Positions 55,589 through 64,000 of a stretch of 64,000 bases of DNA are shown piece by piece (the first letter of the stretch is position 1; each line of letters opens with the position of its first letter). Made by a program: the position numbers and the translations under genes. The DNA lies in contig NZ_JAFKCZ010000003.1 in NCBI RefSeq assembly GCF_017255185.1, forward strand, positions 62,001 through 126,000, in the 5' to 3' direction. The notes under the pieces are model-generated. The model was not told the DNA's origin. It saw only the letters and a program-made list of their open reading frames with translations, and made no database searches. The stretch is from Parahaliea mediterranea. Lineage in GTDB: Bacteria > Pseudomonadota > Gammaproteobacteria > Pseudomonadales > Halieaceae.

Positions 55589-56961
55589 CAGCCTTGCGCG
55601 CTCTCCAATTGCCGCAGCACGCGCCGATGTACACCGCCGAAGCTGCCGTTACTCATGATGACAATGCGATCGCCCGGGCTCGCGCCCGCCGCCACTTCCG
55701 CGGCCAGTTGGTCCAGGTCGCTGAACAGCCGCGCCGGTGCCGGGCTCGCCTGCACCACACCATCGAGGGACCAGTCCATGCCCGGAGGCTGGTACCAGTA
55801 CACCGCGTCCGCGGTGGCGGTGGCGGCGGCCAGCCGTTCCCGGTGGCTGCCCAGGCGCATGGTGTTGGAACGCGGTTCGATCAGGGCGATCACCCGGCCC
55901 TGCCCCACGTGGGCGCGCAGGCCCTCCAGCGTGGTGGCGATAGCGGTGGGATGATGGGCGAAATCGTCGTAGACGTAGACGCCCCGCGGGCTGCCCAGCA
56001 GCTCCAGCCGGCGCTTGACGCCGCGAAAGCCGGCCAGTGCCTCCACCGCGACTTGCGGGCTCACCCCTACATGCCTTGCGGCCGCCATCGCGGCCAGGGC
56101 GTTCTCGATATTGTGGCGGCCGAGGAAGCCCCACTCCACGGCCAGCGGCGCGGCATCCGCCAGATGCAGGACAAAAGCGGAACCGTCCTCGCGCAGCAGT
56201 TCCGCCCGCCAGTTGGCCGGCGCCTCCACCGCGAAGGTGCAGGTGGGCGTCCAGCACCCCTGCTCCAGCACCGCGTCCACCGCCGCCACCCCCGCGGGAT
56301 GAATCACCTGGCCCTCGCCCGGCACGGTGCGCACCACGTGGTGAAACTGGCGCTGGATGGCCGCGAGGTCGGGAAAAATATCCGCGTGGTCGAACTCCAG
56401 GTTGTTGATGACCAGCGTGCGGGCACGGTAGTGCACGAACTTGGAGCGCTTGTCGAAAAAGGCGGTGTCGTACTCGTCCGCCTCCACCACGAAAAAGTCG
56501 GTACCACCGAGGCGGGCCGACTGGCCGAAATTGGCCGGCACCCCGCCGATCAGCAGCCCCGGGGACATGCCCGCGTATTCGAGAATCCACGCCAGCATGC
56601 TGCTGGTGGTGGTTTTGCCATGGGTACCGGCCACCGCCAGCACCCATTTGTCGCGCAGCACGTGTTCCGCCAGCCACTGCGGCCCCGAGATGTAATCCAG
56701 GCCGCGGTTGAGCATGTATTCCACCGCGGGGTTGCCACGGGTCATGGCATTGCCCACCACCACCTGGTCCGGGGCCGGCTGCAGGTGCTCGGGCAGGTAG
56801 CCGGCCATCAGCTCGATGCCCGCGGCTTCGAGCTGCGTACTCATGGGAGGATAGACATTGGCGTCGGAACCGGTCACGCGGTAGCCCAGTTCCCGGGCCA
56901 GGAGGGCGATGCCGCCCATGAAGGTACCGCAAATACCGAGTATATGTATGTGGCCTTTCAA
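55588..56961 (-). CDS. mpl: UDP-N-acetylmuramate:L-Ala-gamma-D-Glu-meso-DAP ligase
   Basis: Reuses the tripeptide from murein turnover. 457 residues from TTG 56961, the same length as E. coli Mpl. IHILGICGTFMGGIA, AGTHGKTTT (ATP loop), ADEYDTAFFDKRSKF, VYDDFAHHPTAI and SNGSFGGVH are family blocks. GAGGAG lies 6-8 bp before the TTG; the longer frame to 57030 is not conserved. Confidence 0.94.
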   Translation of the reverse strand: MKGHIHILGICGTFMGGIALLARELGYRVTGSDANVYPPMSTQLEAAGIELMAGYLPEHLQPAPDQVVVGNAMTRGNPAVEYMLNRGLDYISGPQWLAEHVLRDKWVLAVAGTHGKTTTSSMLAWILEYAGMSPGLLIGGVPANFGQSARLGGTDFFVVEADEYDTAFFDKRSKFVHYRARTLVINNLEFDHADIFPDLAAIQRQFHHVVRTVPGEGQVIHPAGVAAVDAVLEQGCWTPTCTFAVEAPANWRAELLREDGSAFVLHLADAAPLAVEWGFLGRHNIENALAAMAAARHVGVSPQVAVEALAGFRGVKRRLELLGSPRGVYVYDDFAHHPTAIATTLEGLRAHVGQGRVIALIEPRSNTMRLGSHRERLAAATATADAVYWYQPPGMDWSLDGVVQASPAPARLFSDLDQLAAEVAAGASPGDRIVIMSNGSFGGVHRRVLRQLESAQG

Positions 56962-57098
56962 CAGGGACTCCTCGATCGACGCCGCGAGTGTAGCACGCGC
57001 CTCACCGTATCCGCAGCGCATCCGCCCCACAGGGACCCACTAGTGAACGCCGGGCGGTAATACTACCCATGCCGGTCCACAAGGCCCGAGCTTTCGCG

Positions 57099-57138
57099 TA
57101 TCATGCGCACTTTTCACGAACGGGTCCGCTGCGGACCC
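57099..57138 (+). promoter_or_regulatory. Promoter and leader hairpin of the phosphofructokinase gene
   Basis: TATCAT (57099-57104) is a good -10 hexamer 56 bp before the ATG. The predicted leader contains GGGTCCGC-T-GCGGACCC (57122-57138), a perfect 8-bp inverted repeat, 22 bp upstream of the start codon. No clear -35. Confidence 0.4.
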
Positions 57139-57159
57139 TCGCGCACCACGGATTCCCCC

Positions 57160-58422
57160 ATGGCCAGGAAAAACGCCTTCTACGCACAGTCCGGCGGCGT
57201 CACCGCCGTGATCAACGCCTCCGCCTGCGGCGTCATCGAGACCGCCCGCGAACACCGCAAGCAGATCGGCAAGGTCTACGCCGGCCGCAACGGCATTATC
57301 GGCGCCCTGCGCGAGGACCTCATCGACACCAGCAAGGAGAGCAAGGCGGCCATCCGCGGCCTGCTCACCACCCCCGCTGGCGCCTTCGGCTCCTGCCGGC
57401 ACAAACTCAAGAGCCTGGAGGAAAACCGCGCCGAGTACGAGCGCCTGATCGAGGTGTTCCGCGCCCACGACATCGGCTACTTCTTCTACAACGGTGGCGG
57501 CGATTCCGCCGACACCTGCCTCAAGGTGTCGCAGCTCAGTGAGTCCATGGGCTACCCGATCCAGGCCATCCACGTCCCCAAGACCATCGACAACGACCTG
57601 CCGCTGACCGACAACTGCCCGGGCTTCGGCTCGGTGGCCAAGTACATCGCCATCTCCACCCGCGAGGCGGCGCTGGACGTGGCCTCCATGTGCGAGACCT
57701 CCACCAAGGTGTTCATCCTGGAAGTGATGGGGCGCCACGCCGGCTGGATCGCCGCGGCGGCGGGCCTGGCGGTGGAGCAGGAGGGCGACGCCCCGCACAT
57801 CATCCTGTTCCCGGAGGTGGCCTTCAACCGCGAGAAATTCCTCGCCCGGGTCAAGCGCACGGTGAAGAAATACGGCTTCTGCGTGATCGTGGCCTCCGAG
57901 GGCACCCAGTACAAGGACGGCACCTTCCTCACCGACTCCGGCGTGGTGGACGCCTTCGGCCACCAGCAACTGGGCGGACTCGCGCCCTCCCTGGCGGAGA
58001 TGGTGAAGTCCGAACTCGGCTACAAATACCACTGGGCGGTAGCGGACTACCTGCAGCGCTCGGCCCGGCACATCGCCTCCCAGACCGACCTCGACCAGGC
58101 CTACGCCGTGGGCCGGGCGGCGGTGGAGTTCGCCGTGGCGGGGAAAAACGCGGTGATGCCCGCCATTGTGCGCGGCAAGGGCAAACGCTACAGCTGGTCC
58201 ATCGGCGAGGCGCCCCTGTCCGAGGTGGCCAACCGCGAGAAGAAAATGCCGCGCGGCTACATCACGCGCGACGGCTTCGGCATCACCGAGGCGGGCCGGG
58301 AGTACCTGGCGCCGCTGGTGAGCGGCGAGGCCTACCCCGAGTACCGCAACGGCCTGCCCCGCTACACGCGGCTAAAACTGGCCGGCGTACCGCGCAAGCT
58401 GAAGACCCGCTTCGCCGTCTGA
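57160..58422 (+). CDS. 6-phosphofructokinase, PPi-dependent type
   Basis: 420 residues. MARKNAFYAQSGGVTAVINAS, FYNGGGDSADTCLK and HVPKTIDNDLPLTDNCPGFGS are PFK motifs; the Lys in PKTIDND (Gly in ATP-type enzymes) marks PPi-dependent PFKs. Catalyses reversible phosphorylation of fructose-6-phosphate using pyrophosphate. Next gene is inorganic pyrophosphatase, which competes for the same PPi. Confidence 0.87.
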   Translation: MARKNAFYAQSGGVTAVINASACGVIETAREHRKQIGKVYAGRNGIIGALREDLIDTSKESKAAIRGLLTTPAGAFGSCRHKLKSLEENRAEYERLIEVFRAHDIGYFFYNGGGDSADTCLKVSQLSESMGYPIQAIHVPKTIDNDLPLTDNCPGFGSVAKYIAISTREAALDVASMCETSTKVFILEVMGRHAGWIAAAAGLAVEQEGDAPHIILFPEVAFNREKFLARVKRTVKKYGFCVIVASEGTQYKDGTFLTDSGVVDAFGHQQLGGLAPSLAEMVKSELGYKYHWAVADYLQRSARHIASQTDLDQAYAVGRAAVEFAVAGKNAVMPAIVRGKGKRYSWSIGEAPLSEVANREKKMPRGYITRDGFGITEAGREYLAPLVSGEAYPEYRNGLPRYTRLKLAGVPRKLKTRFAV

Positions 58423-58508
58423 GGGCGGCCCCGGGGCACAAGATTTTCGGCGCCCGGGGGAGTACAATACCGCCCCCCAAAACCACCCCTTGCTAACCGA
58501 GGTATCCC

Positions 58509-59147
<639 letters not shown>

Positions 59148-59170
59148 CACCGGCAGCGGCACCCGACAGA

Positions 59171-59196
59171 CGGATAGGCCCGCTACGGCCTATCCG
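59171..59196. terminator. Bidirectional hairpin after ppa
   Basis: CGGATAGGCC-CGCTAC-GGCCTATCCG is a perfect 10-bp stem; GACA/TGTC flanks extend it after a 2-bp mismatch (59165-59202). It sits between the converging ppa and M15-peptidase genes. Confidence 0.75.
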
Positions 59197-59223
59197 CTTG
59201 TCGCCCCTCGTATCCGGGGCAAC

Positions 59224-59967
59224 CTACCTGGCCGGGCACCAATCCGGCGGCACCGTCACATAGCGCGCCACCAGCATCTCCAGTTCCGCCTCGATCTCCC
59301 CCCGCAAGAGCAGGCCGTCCGGCGCCAGATGCCGACGCCAGCAATCTCGCAGCAACCGCCCCCCCATGCGCGACTCACAGTCCCGCGCCGACCCGGCATG
59401 ACTGAGATGCCAGCGCTCCGGCGCCACCCCGCCGCGATCGACCCCGTAGGGACGGTAGAACCCGCGACTGCGCCCCGCAGCCATGCGAGCGTCCAGCCAG
59501 CGGTGCAGGGGGCCGAACACGCCGTCGTCCGCCACCTCCCCGGGAGTGAGCTGCACCCGGTAGTCCGCGGCCACCGCCGCGGCGTCGTAGACGTCGAGAT
59601 CGGTGCCCCAGTGGTGCCGGGAGGCCCCGGGCAGGGCGGAGAAACGCAGGATGGCGCGCAGCTGCTCCCCGGGCGCCAAACGCGCCATGTCGAGCGGCCG
59701 GCCGCGGTCGTCGTGCACCGTCCGGACACCCCCGGCCTTGGCGTTCCAGATCGCGCGCTGCCGCTCGAAGGAGCGAAAACCACTGGCGATGCGCAGGTCG
59801 AATCCGGCGGCGGCGGCATCCCTTTGCAGGGCGGCGAAGTCGCCGGCCACCGCGGGGCACAGGCGGTGGCCGCCGGGCACCTCGACGAGGTGGCTCTCGT
59901 CCACCCCGGTGAGCTGGTCGGCGCTCAACACCGCGACACCCCGCGGGGGACGGGCGTCTTCGGGCAC
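59224..59967 (-). CDS. M15-family D-alanyl-D-alanine carboxypeptidase-like protein
   Basis: About 247 residues if GTG 59967 is the start. ASGFRSFERQRAIWNAK, SRHHWGTDLDVYD (Zn His and Asp) and PERWHLSHAG (catalytic Glu, Zn His) are VanY/DacB M15B motifs. No signal peptide is seen from this start, and the upstream frame is not convincing, so the N-terminus is uncertain. Would trim peptidoglycan stem peptides if exported. Confidence 0.82.
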   Translation of the reverse strand: MPEDARPPRGVAVLSADQLTGVDESHLVEVPGGHRLCPAVAGDFAALQRDAAAAGFDLRIASGFRSFERQRAIWNAKAGGVRTVHDDRGRPLDMARLAPGEQLRAILRFSALPGASRHHWGTDLDVYDAAAVAADYRVQLTPGEVADDGVFGPLHRWLDARMAAGRSRGFYRPYGVDRGGVAPERWHLSHAGSARDCESRMGGRLLRDCWRRHLAPDGLLLRGEIEAELEMLVARYVTVPPDWCPAR

Positions 59968-60127
59968 GCGGCATGGAACAAGGGGGAGAGATTCACGGCA
60001 ACGCTTGATTCGGGGGCACGAAGCAGGACAATAGCGCACTTTTCGCAGCCCTGACAAAGGCCGACGCGCACTGAGGCAGCCATTTGCCAGCGAACCGCCA
60101 GAAGGCAGCCAACGGAAGGAGACAACC

Positions 60128-60442
60128 ATGAGCCGCATCGGCCACATCGACGACTTCGAGGACGACAGCAGCGCCAGCATCCAGGTGGACTACCTGTCGC
60201 TACTGGTGGTGAAGAAAGCGGGAGAGCTGTTCCTGTACGAAAACCGCTGCCCCCACGCGGACGACACCCTGGACCCGATGGGCGGCTCGGTGGCGAGCGC
60301 CGACGCCATGCTGGTGGTGTGCCAGCGTCACGGCGCGGAATTCCTCAGCCACAACGGCGAGTGCGTGGCCGGCCCCTGCCTCGGCGAGTCCCTGCGGCCG
60401 GTGCCCTTCACCCTGGCCAACGGGGATATTTACCTCGACTAG
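60128..60442 (+). CDS. Rieske [2Fe-2S] ferredoxin-like protein
   Basis: 104 residues: first ligand pair CPHA (Cys, His) and second CQRHGAEF, giving the C-x-H...C-x2-H Rieske set. Similar to NirD-like or small dioxygenase ferredoxins. AAGGAG precedes ATG 60128. No oxygenase beside it; the Rieske oxygenase at 29389 is 31 kb away. Stand-alone and divergent from the M15 gene. Confidence 0.87.
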   Translation: MSRIGHIDDFEDDSSASIQVDYLSLLVVKKAGELFLYENRCPHADDTLDPMGGSVASADAMLVVCQRHGAEFLSHNGECVAGPCLGESLRPVPFTLANGDIYLD

Positions 60443-60506
60443 TGAATGGTACCCTGTGCCGAATGGCACCTACTTAAGTCGAAAACAGGGTATTCGTTCT
60501 CTGTAG

Positions 60507-60571
60507 GGTCGAATTTATTCGACCAAAAGAGGTGCTCACGGCAGCAATGGCCGAATAAATTCGGCCCTACA
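60507..60571. repeat. Palindrome family, two copies with altered stems
   Basis: GGTCGAATTTATTCGACC (60507-60524) and GGCCGAATAAATTCGGCC (60549-60566, followed by CTACA) lie head to head between the Rieske ferredoxin and sfsA. Outer flanks (GAATGGCACCTAC at ~60463 and its approximate complement near 60579) add a second imperfect inverted layer. Confidence 0.85.
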
Positions 60572-60604
60572 ACGCTTAGGTAAGCACCATTCGCACCCTG
60601 TGCC

Positions 60605-61312
60605 CTATTCAACCGCATCGAGACTAAAAGGCAGGGCCCGCCCCAGGGTCAGCCCCCGGGTGGTGACATCGGTGGCGTGGGCCAGCACCTCCAGCCCCTC
60701 GTCCATGGCCTCGGCCAGCGCGTCGCGGTACCTGGAGTCGATATCGCCAGCGGCGCACACCCGCTCAATGCCGCTGTGAAACACGCAGAACAGCAACACC
60801 GCCCGGGTGTCGGCGTCGCGCACCGCCTGCAGCTCGCGGATGTGCTTGCGCCCGCGCTCGCTGACCGCGTCCGGGAACGCGCCCCAGCCGTCCTCGCGGC
60901 ACAGGGTGACGCACTTGACCTCCACGTACACCCGGCCCCGCTCGCCTTCAAGCAGTAGGTCGGCGCGGCTGCCGCCGCCGTATTTCACCTCGCGGCGGAG
61001 GGTCGGATAGTCGTCGAAACCGCGCACCCGCCCCGCCTCGAAGCCCTCGTGCACCACCCGGTTGGCCAGGGCCGAGTGGATACAGGCCATGCCCCGCGGT
61101 GTATCCACCAGCTCCCAGGTGTGGGGGTACTTGCGGGTTTTCGAGGCGCTCATCGACAGCCACACCGGCGCCCCCTCGGGCATGCAGCCGGTCATGGCGC
61201 CGGTATTCGGGCAGTGGGCGGTTATCACCTCGCCGTCGGGCAGCTCGACATCCGCCAGGAATCGCTTGTAGCGGCGCAACAGGCGGCCGCGCACCAGGGG
61301 TCCAAATTCCAT
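60605..61312 (-). CDS. sfsA: DNA/RNA nuclease SfsA
   Basis: 235 residues: MEFGPLVRGRLLRRYKRFLADVEL, AHCPNTGAMTGC, SRADLLLEGERGRVYVEVKCVTL (nuclease core with conserved Asp, Glu, Lys) and LLFCVFHSGIERV. Originally named for maltose-regulon stimulation; shown to be a nuclease. Its start overlaps the aminotransferase stop by one base. Confidence 0.93.
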   Translation of the reverse strand: MEFGPLVRGRLLRRYKRFLADVELPDGEVITAHCPNTGAMTGCMPEGAPVWLSMSASKTRKYPHTWELVDTPRGMACIHSALANRVVHEGFEAGRVRGFDDYPTLRREVKYGGGSRADLLLEGERGRVYVEVKCVTLCREDGWGAFPDAVSERGRKHIRELQAVRDADTRAVLLFCVFHSGIERVCAAGDIDSRYRDALAEAMDEGLEVLAHATDVTTRGLTLGRALPFSLDAVE

Positions 61313-62487
61313 TAACGCAACACCCCCGCCAGGCGCGCCACCGCCTCCTCCAGCCGTTCCAGTGACGTGGTATAGGAAAAGCGCACGTGCTCATTGGCCC
61401 GCTGGCGGCCGAAATCCAGCCCGGGGGTCAGCGCCAGGCCGTGCTCCTCCAACAACTGCAGGCAGAAGGCCTGGCTGTCGTCGGTGAAGCGGCCGGCATT
61501 GGCGTAGATATAGAAAGCGCCCTCCGGCGTGCAGGGCACCTCGAAGCCCAGTTCCCGCAGCGCCGGCAGCAGGAAGTCGCGCCGCGCGCGGAAGGCCTCC
61601 CGGCGCTCGTCCAGAATCGCCCGGGTGGCGGGCTCGAAACAGGCCAGGGCGGCGTGCTGGGCCATGGTGGACATGGAAATGAACAGGTTCTGGGCCAGCT
61701 TTTCCAGCTCGGGCACCGCCGCCGCCGGCGCCACCAACCAACCCAGGCGCCAGCCGGTCATGCCGAAGTACTTGGAAAAGCTGTTGATCACGAAGGCGTC
61801 GGGGTCCACTTCCAGCACCGATGGAGTGGCGACATCGTAGCCCAGCCCGTGGTAGATCTCGTCGACCAGCAGGTAACCGCCGCGGGCCCGCGCCGTGGCG
61901 GCCAGCGTCGCCAGCTCCTCGCGGCGCAGCACGCTGCCGGTGGGATTGGCCGGCGAGGCCAGCAGGGCCCCGGCGGTGTGCTCGCGCCAGTGCCGCTCCA
62001 GCAGCTCGCCGGTCAACTGGTAGCGCGTTTGCGGCCCAACCGGCACCAGTTGGCCGCGCCCCTCCACCAGGCGCAGGAAGTGCCGGTTGCAGGGGTAGCC
62101 CGGGTCGCTCATCAGCAGCGATTCTCCGGGGTTCAGCAACAGCGCCGACAGCAGCAACAGCGCCCCCGAGGCGCCGGGTGTAATCACGATGCGGCCGGGG
62201 TCGATATCCAGGCCGTAATCCCGCTGGTAATAGGCCGACAGGGCCTCGCGCAGCGCGGGCAAGCCCGCCGCCTCCGAGTAGTGGGTGGCGCCCCGGGCCA
62301 GGGCGGCCCTGCCCGCCTCGACAATGGGAGCGGCGGTGGCGAAATCGGGCTCGCCGGCGGCCATGTGCACGACATCGCGCCCCGCGGCGGCCAGCGCCCG
62401 GGCCCGGGCGAGGATCTCGACCACCCGGAACGGCTCGATTTCACGCACGCGCGCGGCACTGCCACGGCGCTCGAATACGCTGGGCAT
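61312..62487 (-). CDS. PLP-dependent class I aminotransferase
   Basis: 391 residues. AAGEPDFATAAPIVEAGRAAL, HYSEAAGLPALREALSAYY, SPANPTGSVL, VDEIYHGLGYD and the PLP-Lys in NSFSKYFGMTGWRLGWLV. Subgroup I (aspartate/alanine type). Its position between sfsA and dksA is conserved in Pseudomonas-like genomes. The exact amino-acid substrate is not predictable from sequence alone. Confidence 0.9.
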   Translation of the reverse strand: MPSVFERRGSAARVREIEPFRVVEILARARALAAAGRDVVHMAAGEPDFATAAPIVEAGRAALARGATHYSEAAGLPALREALSAYYQRDYGLDIDPGRIVITPGASGALLLLSALLLNPGESLLMSDPGYPCNRHFLRLVEGRGQLVPVGPQTRYQLTGELLERHWREHTAGALLASPANPTGSVLRREELATLAATARARGGYLLVDEIYHGLGYDVATPSVLEVDPDAFVINSFSKYFGMTGWRLGWLVAPAAAVPELEKLAQNLFISMSTMAQHAALACFEPATRAILDERREAFRARRDFLLPALRELGFEVPCTPEGAFYIYANAGRFTDDSQAFCLQLLEEHGLALTPGLDFGRQRANEHVRFSYTTSLERLEEAVARLAGVLR

Positions 62488-62696
62488 AGGGGAATTCCAT
62501 CTGTCAGTTGGACGACCATTCTAACAGCGCTTGACAGGGCTGCGACAACGCCCGGCAAAGCCGTTATTTTTTTGTGGCACCGGGTGGGGATATCTGGTAG
62601 CTTCTGCGCGCTTGAGAGCAGCGCCCTGGCGGTCAGAACAGAACGCTGCTTTATCCATGAGTGCCTGATTCATTGTGCAGTATGGGAAATGTGACC

Positions 62697-63161
62697 ATGC
62701 CAAAAGCAGCGCAAAAAGCCTCCGCCAAGCCGGCGGTTAAGCCCCCTTCAGAGTTCAAGAGCTTCGAGCCGTACAAGCCCAAGCGCGGCGAGGAGTACAT
62801 GAACGAGAAGCAGCGGGAGCACTTCCGCAACATTCTCCGCGACTGGAAGTCCAACCTGATGCAGGAAGTGGATCGCACCGTGACCCACATGAAGGACGAG
62901 GCCGCCAACTTTCCCGACCCGGCCGATCGCGCCACCCAGGAAGAGGAGTTCAGCCTGGAGCTGCGCACGCGCGACCGCGAGCGCAAGCTGATCAAGAAGA
63001 TCGACGGCACCATCGAGCGCATCGACCAGGACGACTACGGCTTCTGCGACGCCTGCGGCGTGGAGATCGGCATCAAGCGCCTGGAGGCCCGCCCCACGGC
63101 GACCCTGTGCATCGACTGCAAGACCCTCGACGAAATCAAGGAAAAGCAGGAGCTGGGCTAA
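62697..63161 (+). CDS. dksA: RNA polymerase-binding transcription factor DksA
   Basis: 154 residues. The coiled-coil tip carries the essential acidic pair ([14 protein letters not shown], Asp74 and Asp77), and the zinc finger has CDAC (117, 120) and CIDC (138, 141). Acts with ppGpp on rRNA and amino-acid promoters. ATG 62697 preferred; ATG 62682 is in frame. No convincing sigma-70 promoter stands out in the 209-bp gap upstream, though a lone TTGACA lies at 62531. Confidence 0.94.
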   Translation: MPKAAQKASAKPAVKPPSEFKSFEPYKPKRGEEYMNEKQREHFRNILRDWKSNLMQEVDRTVTHMKDEAANFPDPADRATQEEEFSLELRTRDRERKLIKKIDGTIERIDQDDYGFCDACGVEIGIKRLEARPTATLCIDCKTLDEIKEKQELG

Positions 63162-63173
63162 TCCGCTCCCGCG

Positions 63174-63191
63174 GCCGCCCTCCGGGGCGGC
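63174..63191 (+). terminator. Intercistronic hairpin between dksA and gluQ
   Basis: GCCGCCC-TCCG-GGGCGGC is a perfect 7-bp stem with a TCCG loop followed by TCTCTC, 12 bp after dksA and 6 bp before gluQ. A hairpin at this site would partly terminate or process the dksA mRNA and occlude the gluQ ribosome site. Confidence 0.6.
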
Positions 63192-63197
63192 TCTCTC

Positions 63198-64000
63198 ATG
63201 CCCGCCCCTGACATCACATACCGGGGACGCTTTGCCCCCTCCCCCACGGGCCCATTGCACCAGGGTTCCCTGATCGCCGCCCTCGCCAGCTATCTGGACG
63301 CCCGCGCCGCCGATGGCGCCTGGCTGCTGCGCATGGAGGATATCGACCCGCCGCGGGAACAGCCCGGCGCCGCGCGAGCCATCCTGGCCAGCCTGGAGGC
63401 CCACGGCCTGCACTGGGACGAAAACGTATTGTGGCAGAGCGCCCGCACCGAGGCCTATCTGGCGGCGCTGGACACCCTGCGGGGGACCGGCAGGCTGTTT
63501 GCCTGCCGCTGCACGCGCGCGCAGACCGACGAGCTGGGCAACTGCGCCGGCGACTGCCGTACGCGGCAGGCACAATCCGACGGCGACACCGCCCTGCGGG
63601 TAGCGGTCGACACGAACTATGAAGCGAACTGGCCGGATCGCTGGCAGGGGCCGCAGCACTGGCCCATCGGCGGCGCGCTGCGCGACTTCGTGGTGCGGCG
63701 CAAGGACGGCCTGTTCGCCTACCAGCTGGCGGTGGTGGTGGACGACGCCGCCCAGGGCATCACCCACGTGGTACGCGGTAGCGACCTGCTCGACTCCACG
63801 CCGCGACAGATGTGGCTGCAACACCTGCTGGGATTCGATTCACCGCGCTACGACCACCTGCCGGTACTCACCAACCGGGAGGGCCAGAAACTGAGCAAGC
63901 AGACCCACGCCCCGCCGCTGGACGACAACCAGGCGCCGCGCAACCTGCGCCTGGCCCTGGAGCACCTGGGCCAGCCGGCGCCCCCCGACGAGTACTCCGA
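63198..64000 (+). CDS. gluQ: Glutamyl-Q tRNA(Asp) synthetase (cut at right edge)
   Basis: 267 residues are visible before the edge. FAPSPTGPLHQGSLIAAL is the HIGH-type motif, and LTNREGQKLSKQ the KMSKS-type motif. CRCTRAQTDELGNCAGDC is the zinc site typical of the shortened GluRS paralogue. It attaches Glu to queuosine-34 of tRNA(Asp). Starts at ATG 63198 with no obvious ribosome site, consistent with coupling to dksA. Confidence 0.93.
   Translation, partial: MPAPDITYRGRFAPSPTGPLHQGSLIAALASYLDARAADGAWLLRMEDIDPPREQPGAARAILASLEAHGLHWDENVLWQSARTEAYLAALDTLRGTGRLFACRCTRAQTDELGNCAGDCRTRQAQSDGDTALRVAVDTNYEANWPDRWQGPQHWPIGGALRDFVVRRKDGLFAYQLAVVVDDAAQGITHVVRGSDLLDSTPRQMWLQHLLGFDSPRYDHLPVLTNREGQKLSKQTHAPPLDDNQAPRNLRLALEHLGQPAPPDEYS

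Noticed and set aside
52925-55954. A 1009-codon plus-strand frame antisense to the MMPL exporter
   Set aside because: His/Gln/Gly-rich shadow of the true minus-strand gene.
62570-62600. Sigma-54 promoter upstream of dksA (TGGCAC)
   Set aside because: The TGGCAC half is present but no TTGC half follows at the required spacing.

Overview
The window is about 64 kb of GC-rich (roughly two-thirds G+C) gammaproteobacterial chromosome. The conserved gene neighbourhoods (miaB-ybeZ-ybeY-corC-lnt, leuS-lptE-holA, cmoA-cmoB, argG/pyrC-rnt, sfsA-aminotransferase-dksA-gluQ) are those of gammaproteobacteria near Pseudomonas and the marine Cellvibrionales. The TonB receptors, DUF885 lipoprotein, MMPL exporter, deazaflavin-type (Ddn) reductase and Rieske oxygenase suggest a marine oligotroph of the Halieaceae type. 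That placement is inference; there is no rRNA in the window. I see no tRNA, rRNA, CRISPR array, insertion sequence or prophage.

Layout. 1-3.7 kb: end of a TonB receptor, then a sugar transporter, ribokinase and secreted purine nucleoside permease, a likely nucleoside-salvage locus. 4-5.7 kb: a sulfotransferase-like gene coupled to a class IV aminotransferase. 5.9-8.5 kb: cmoA-cmoB (tRNA wobble uridine) with a VIT-like membrane protein and a DUF2007 protein. 8.5-11 kb: lon with a clear heat-shock promoter. 11-25.2 kb: mostly core genes, interrupted by soxR with its operator, a 38-residue ORF and a VOC gene, and ending in an SOS-controlled ImuA/SulA-like gene behind two LexA boxes. 25-32.5 kb: LysM/BON protein, macrodomain protein, DUF885 lipoprotein, a MarR-controlled Rieske/SDR/Ddn cluster and a small secreted protein with a structured leader. 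32.7-41 kb: a minus-strand run of small accessory genes (encapsulated-ferritin-type protein without encapsulin, ChrA, DUF202, RimK, GNAT, GFA, RidA, SMR, cupin, DJ-1, MmcQ, phosphatase-like), including a frameshifted VOC gene and a GFA remnant. 41-48.5 kb: secreted isoaspartyl methyltransferase, amidohydrolase, PHB-depolymerase-like esterase, a TonB receptor preceded by a Pho-box-like array, and MscS. 48.7-64 kb: argG, pyrC-rnt, a tandem palindrome array, LonN-domain protein, YkgJ protein, MMPL exporter, mpl, PPi-type phosphofructokinase next to pyrophosphatase, M15 peptidase, Rieske ferredoxin, sfsA, aminotransferase, dksA and the start of gluQ, cut by the window edge.

Cross-cutting points. 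Adjacent genes are often translationally coupled by ATGA/GTGA/TGATG overlaps, and TTG/GTG starts are common. A short palindrome family (stem-GAAT..ATTC-stem followed by CCTACA) recurs in at least three intergenic regions with compensating stem changes. Recognisable regulators' sites include sigma-32 (lon), SoxR, LexA (double) and a PhoB-like direct-repeat array.
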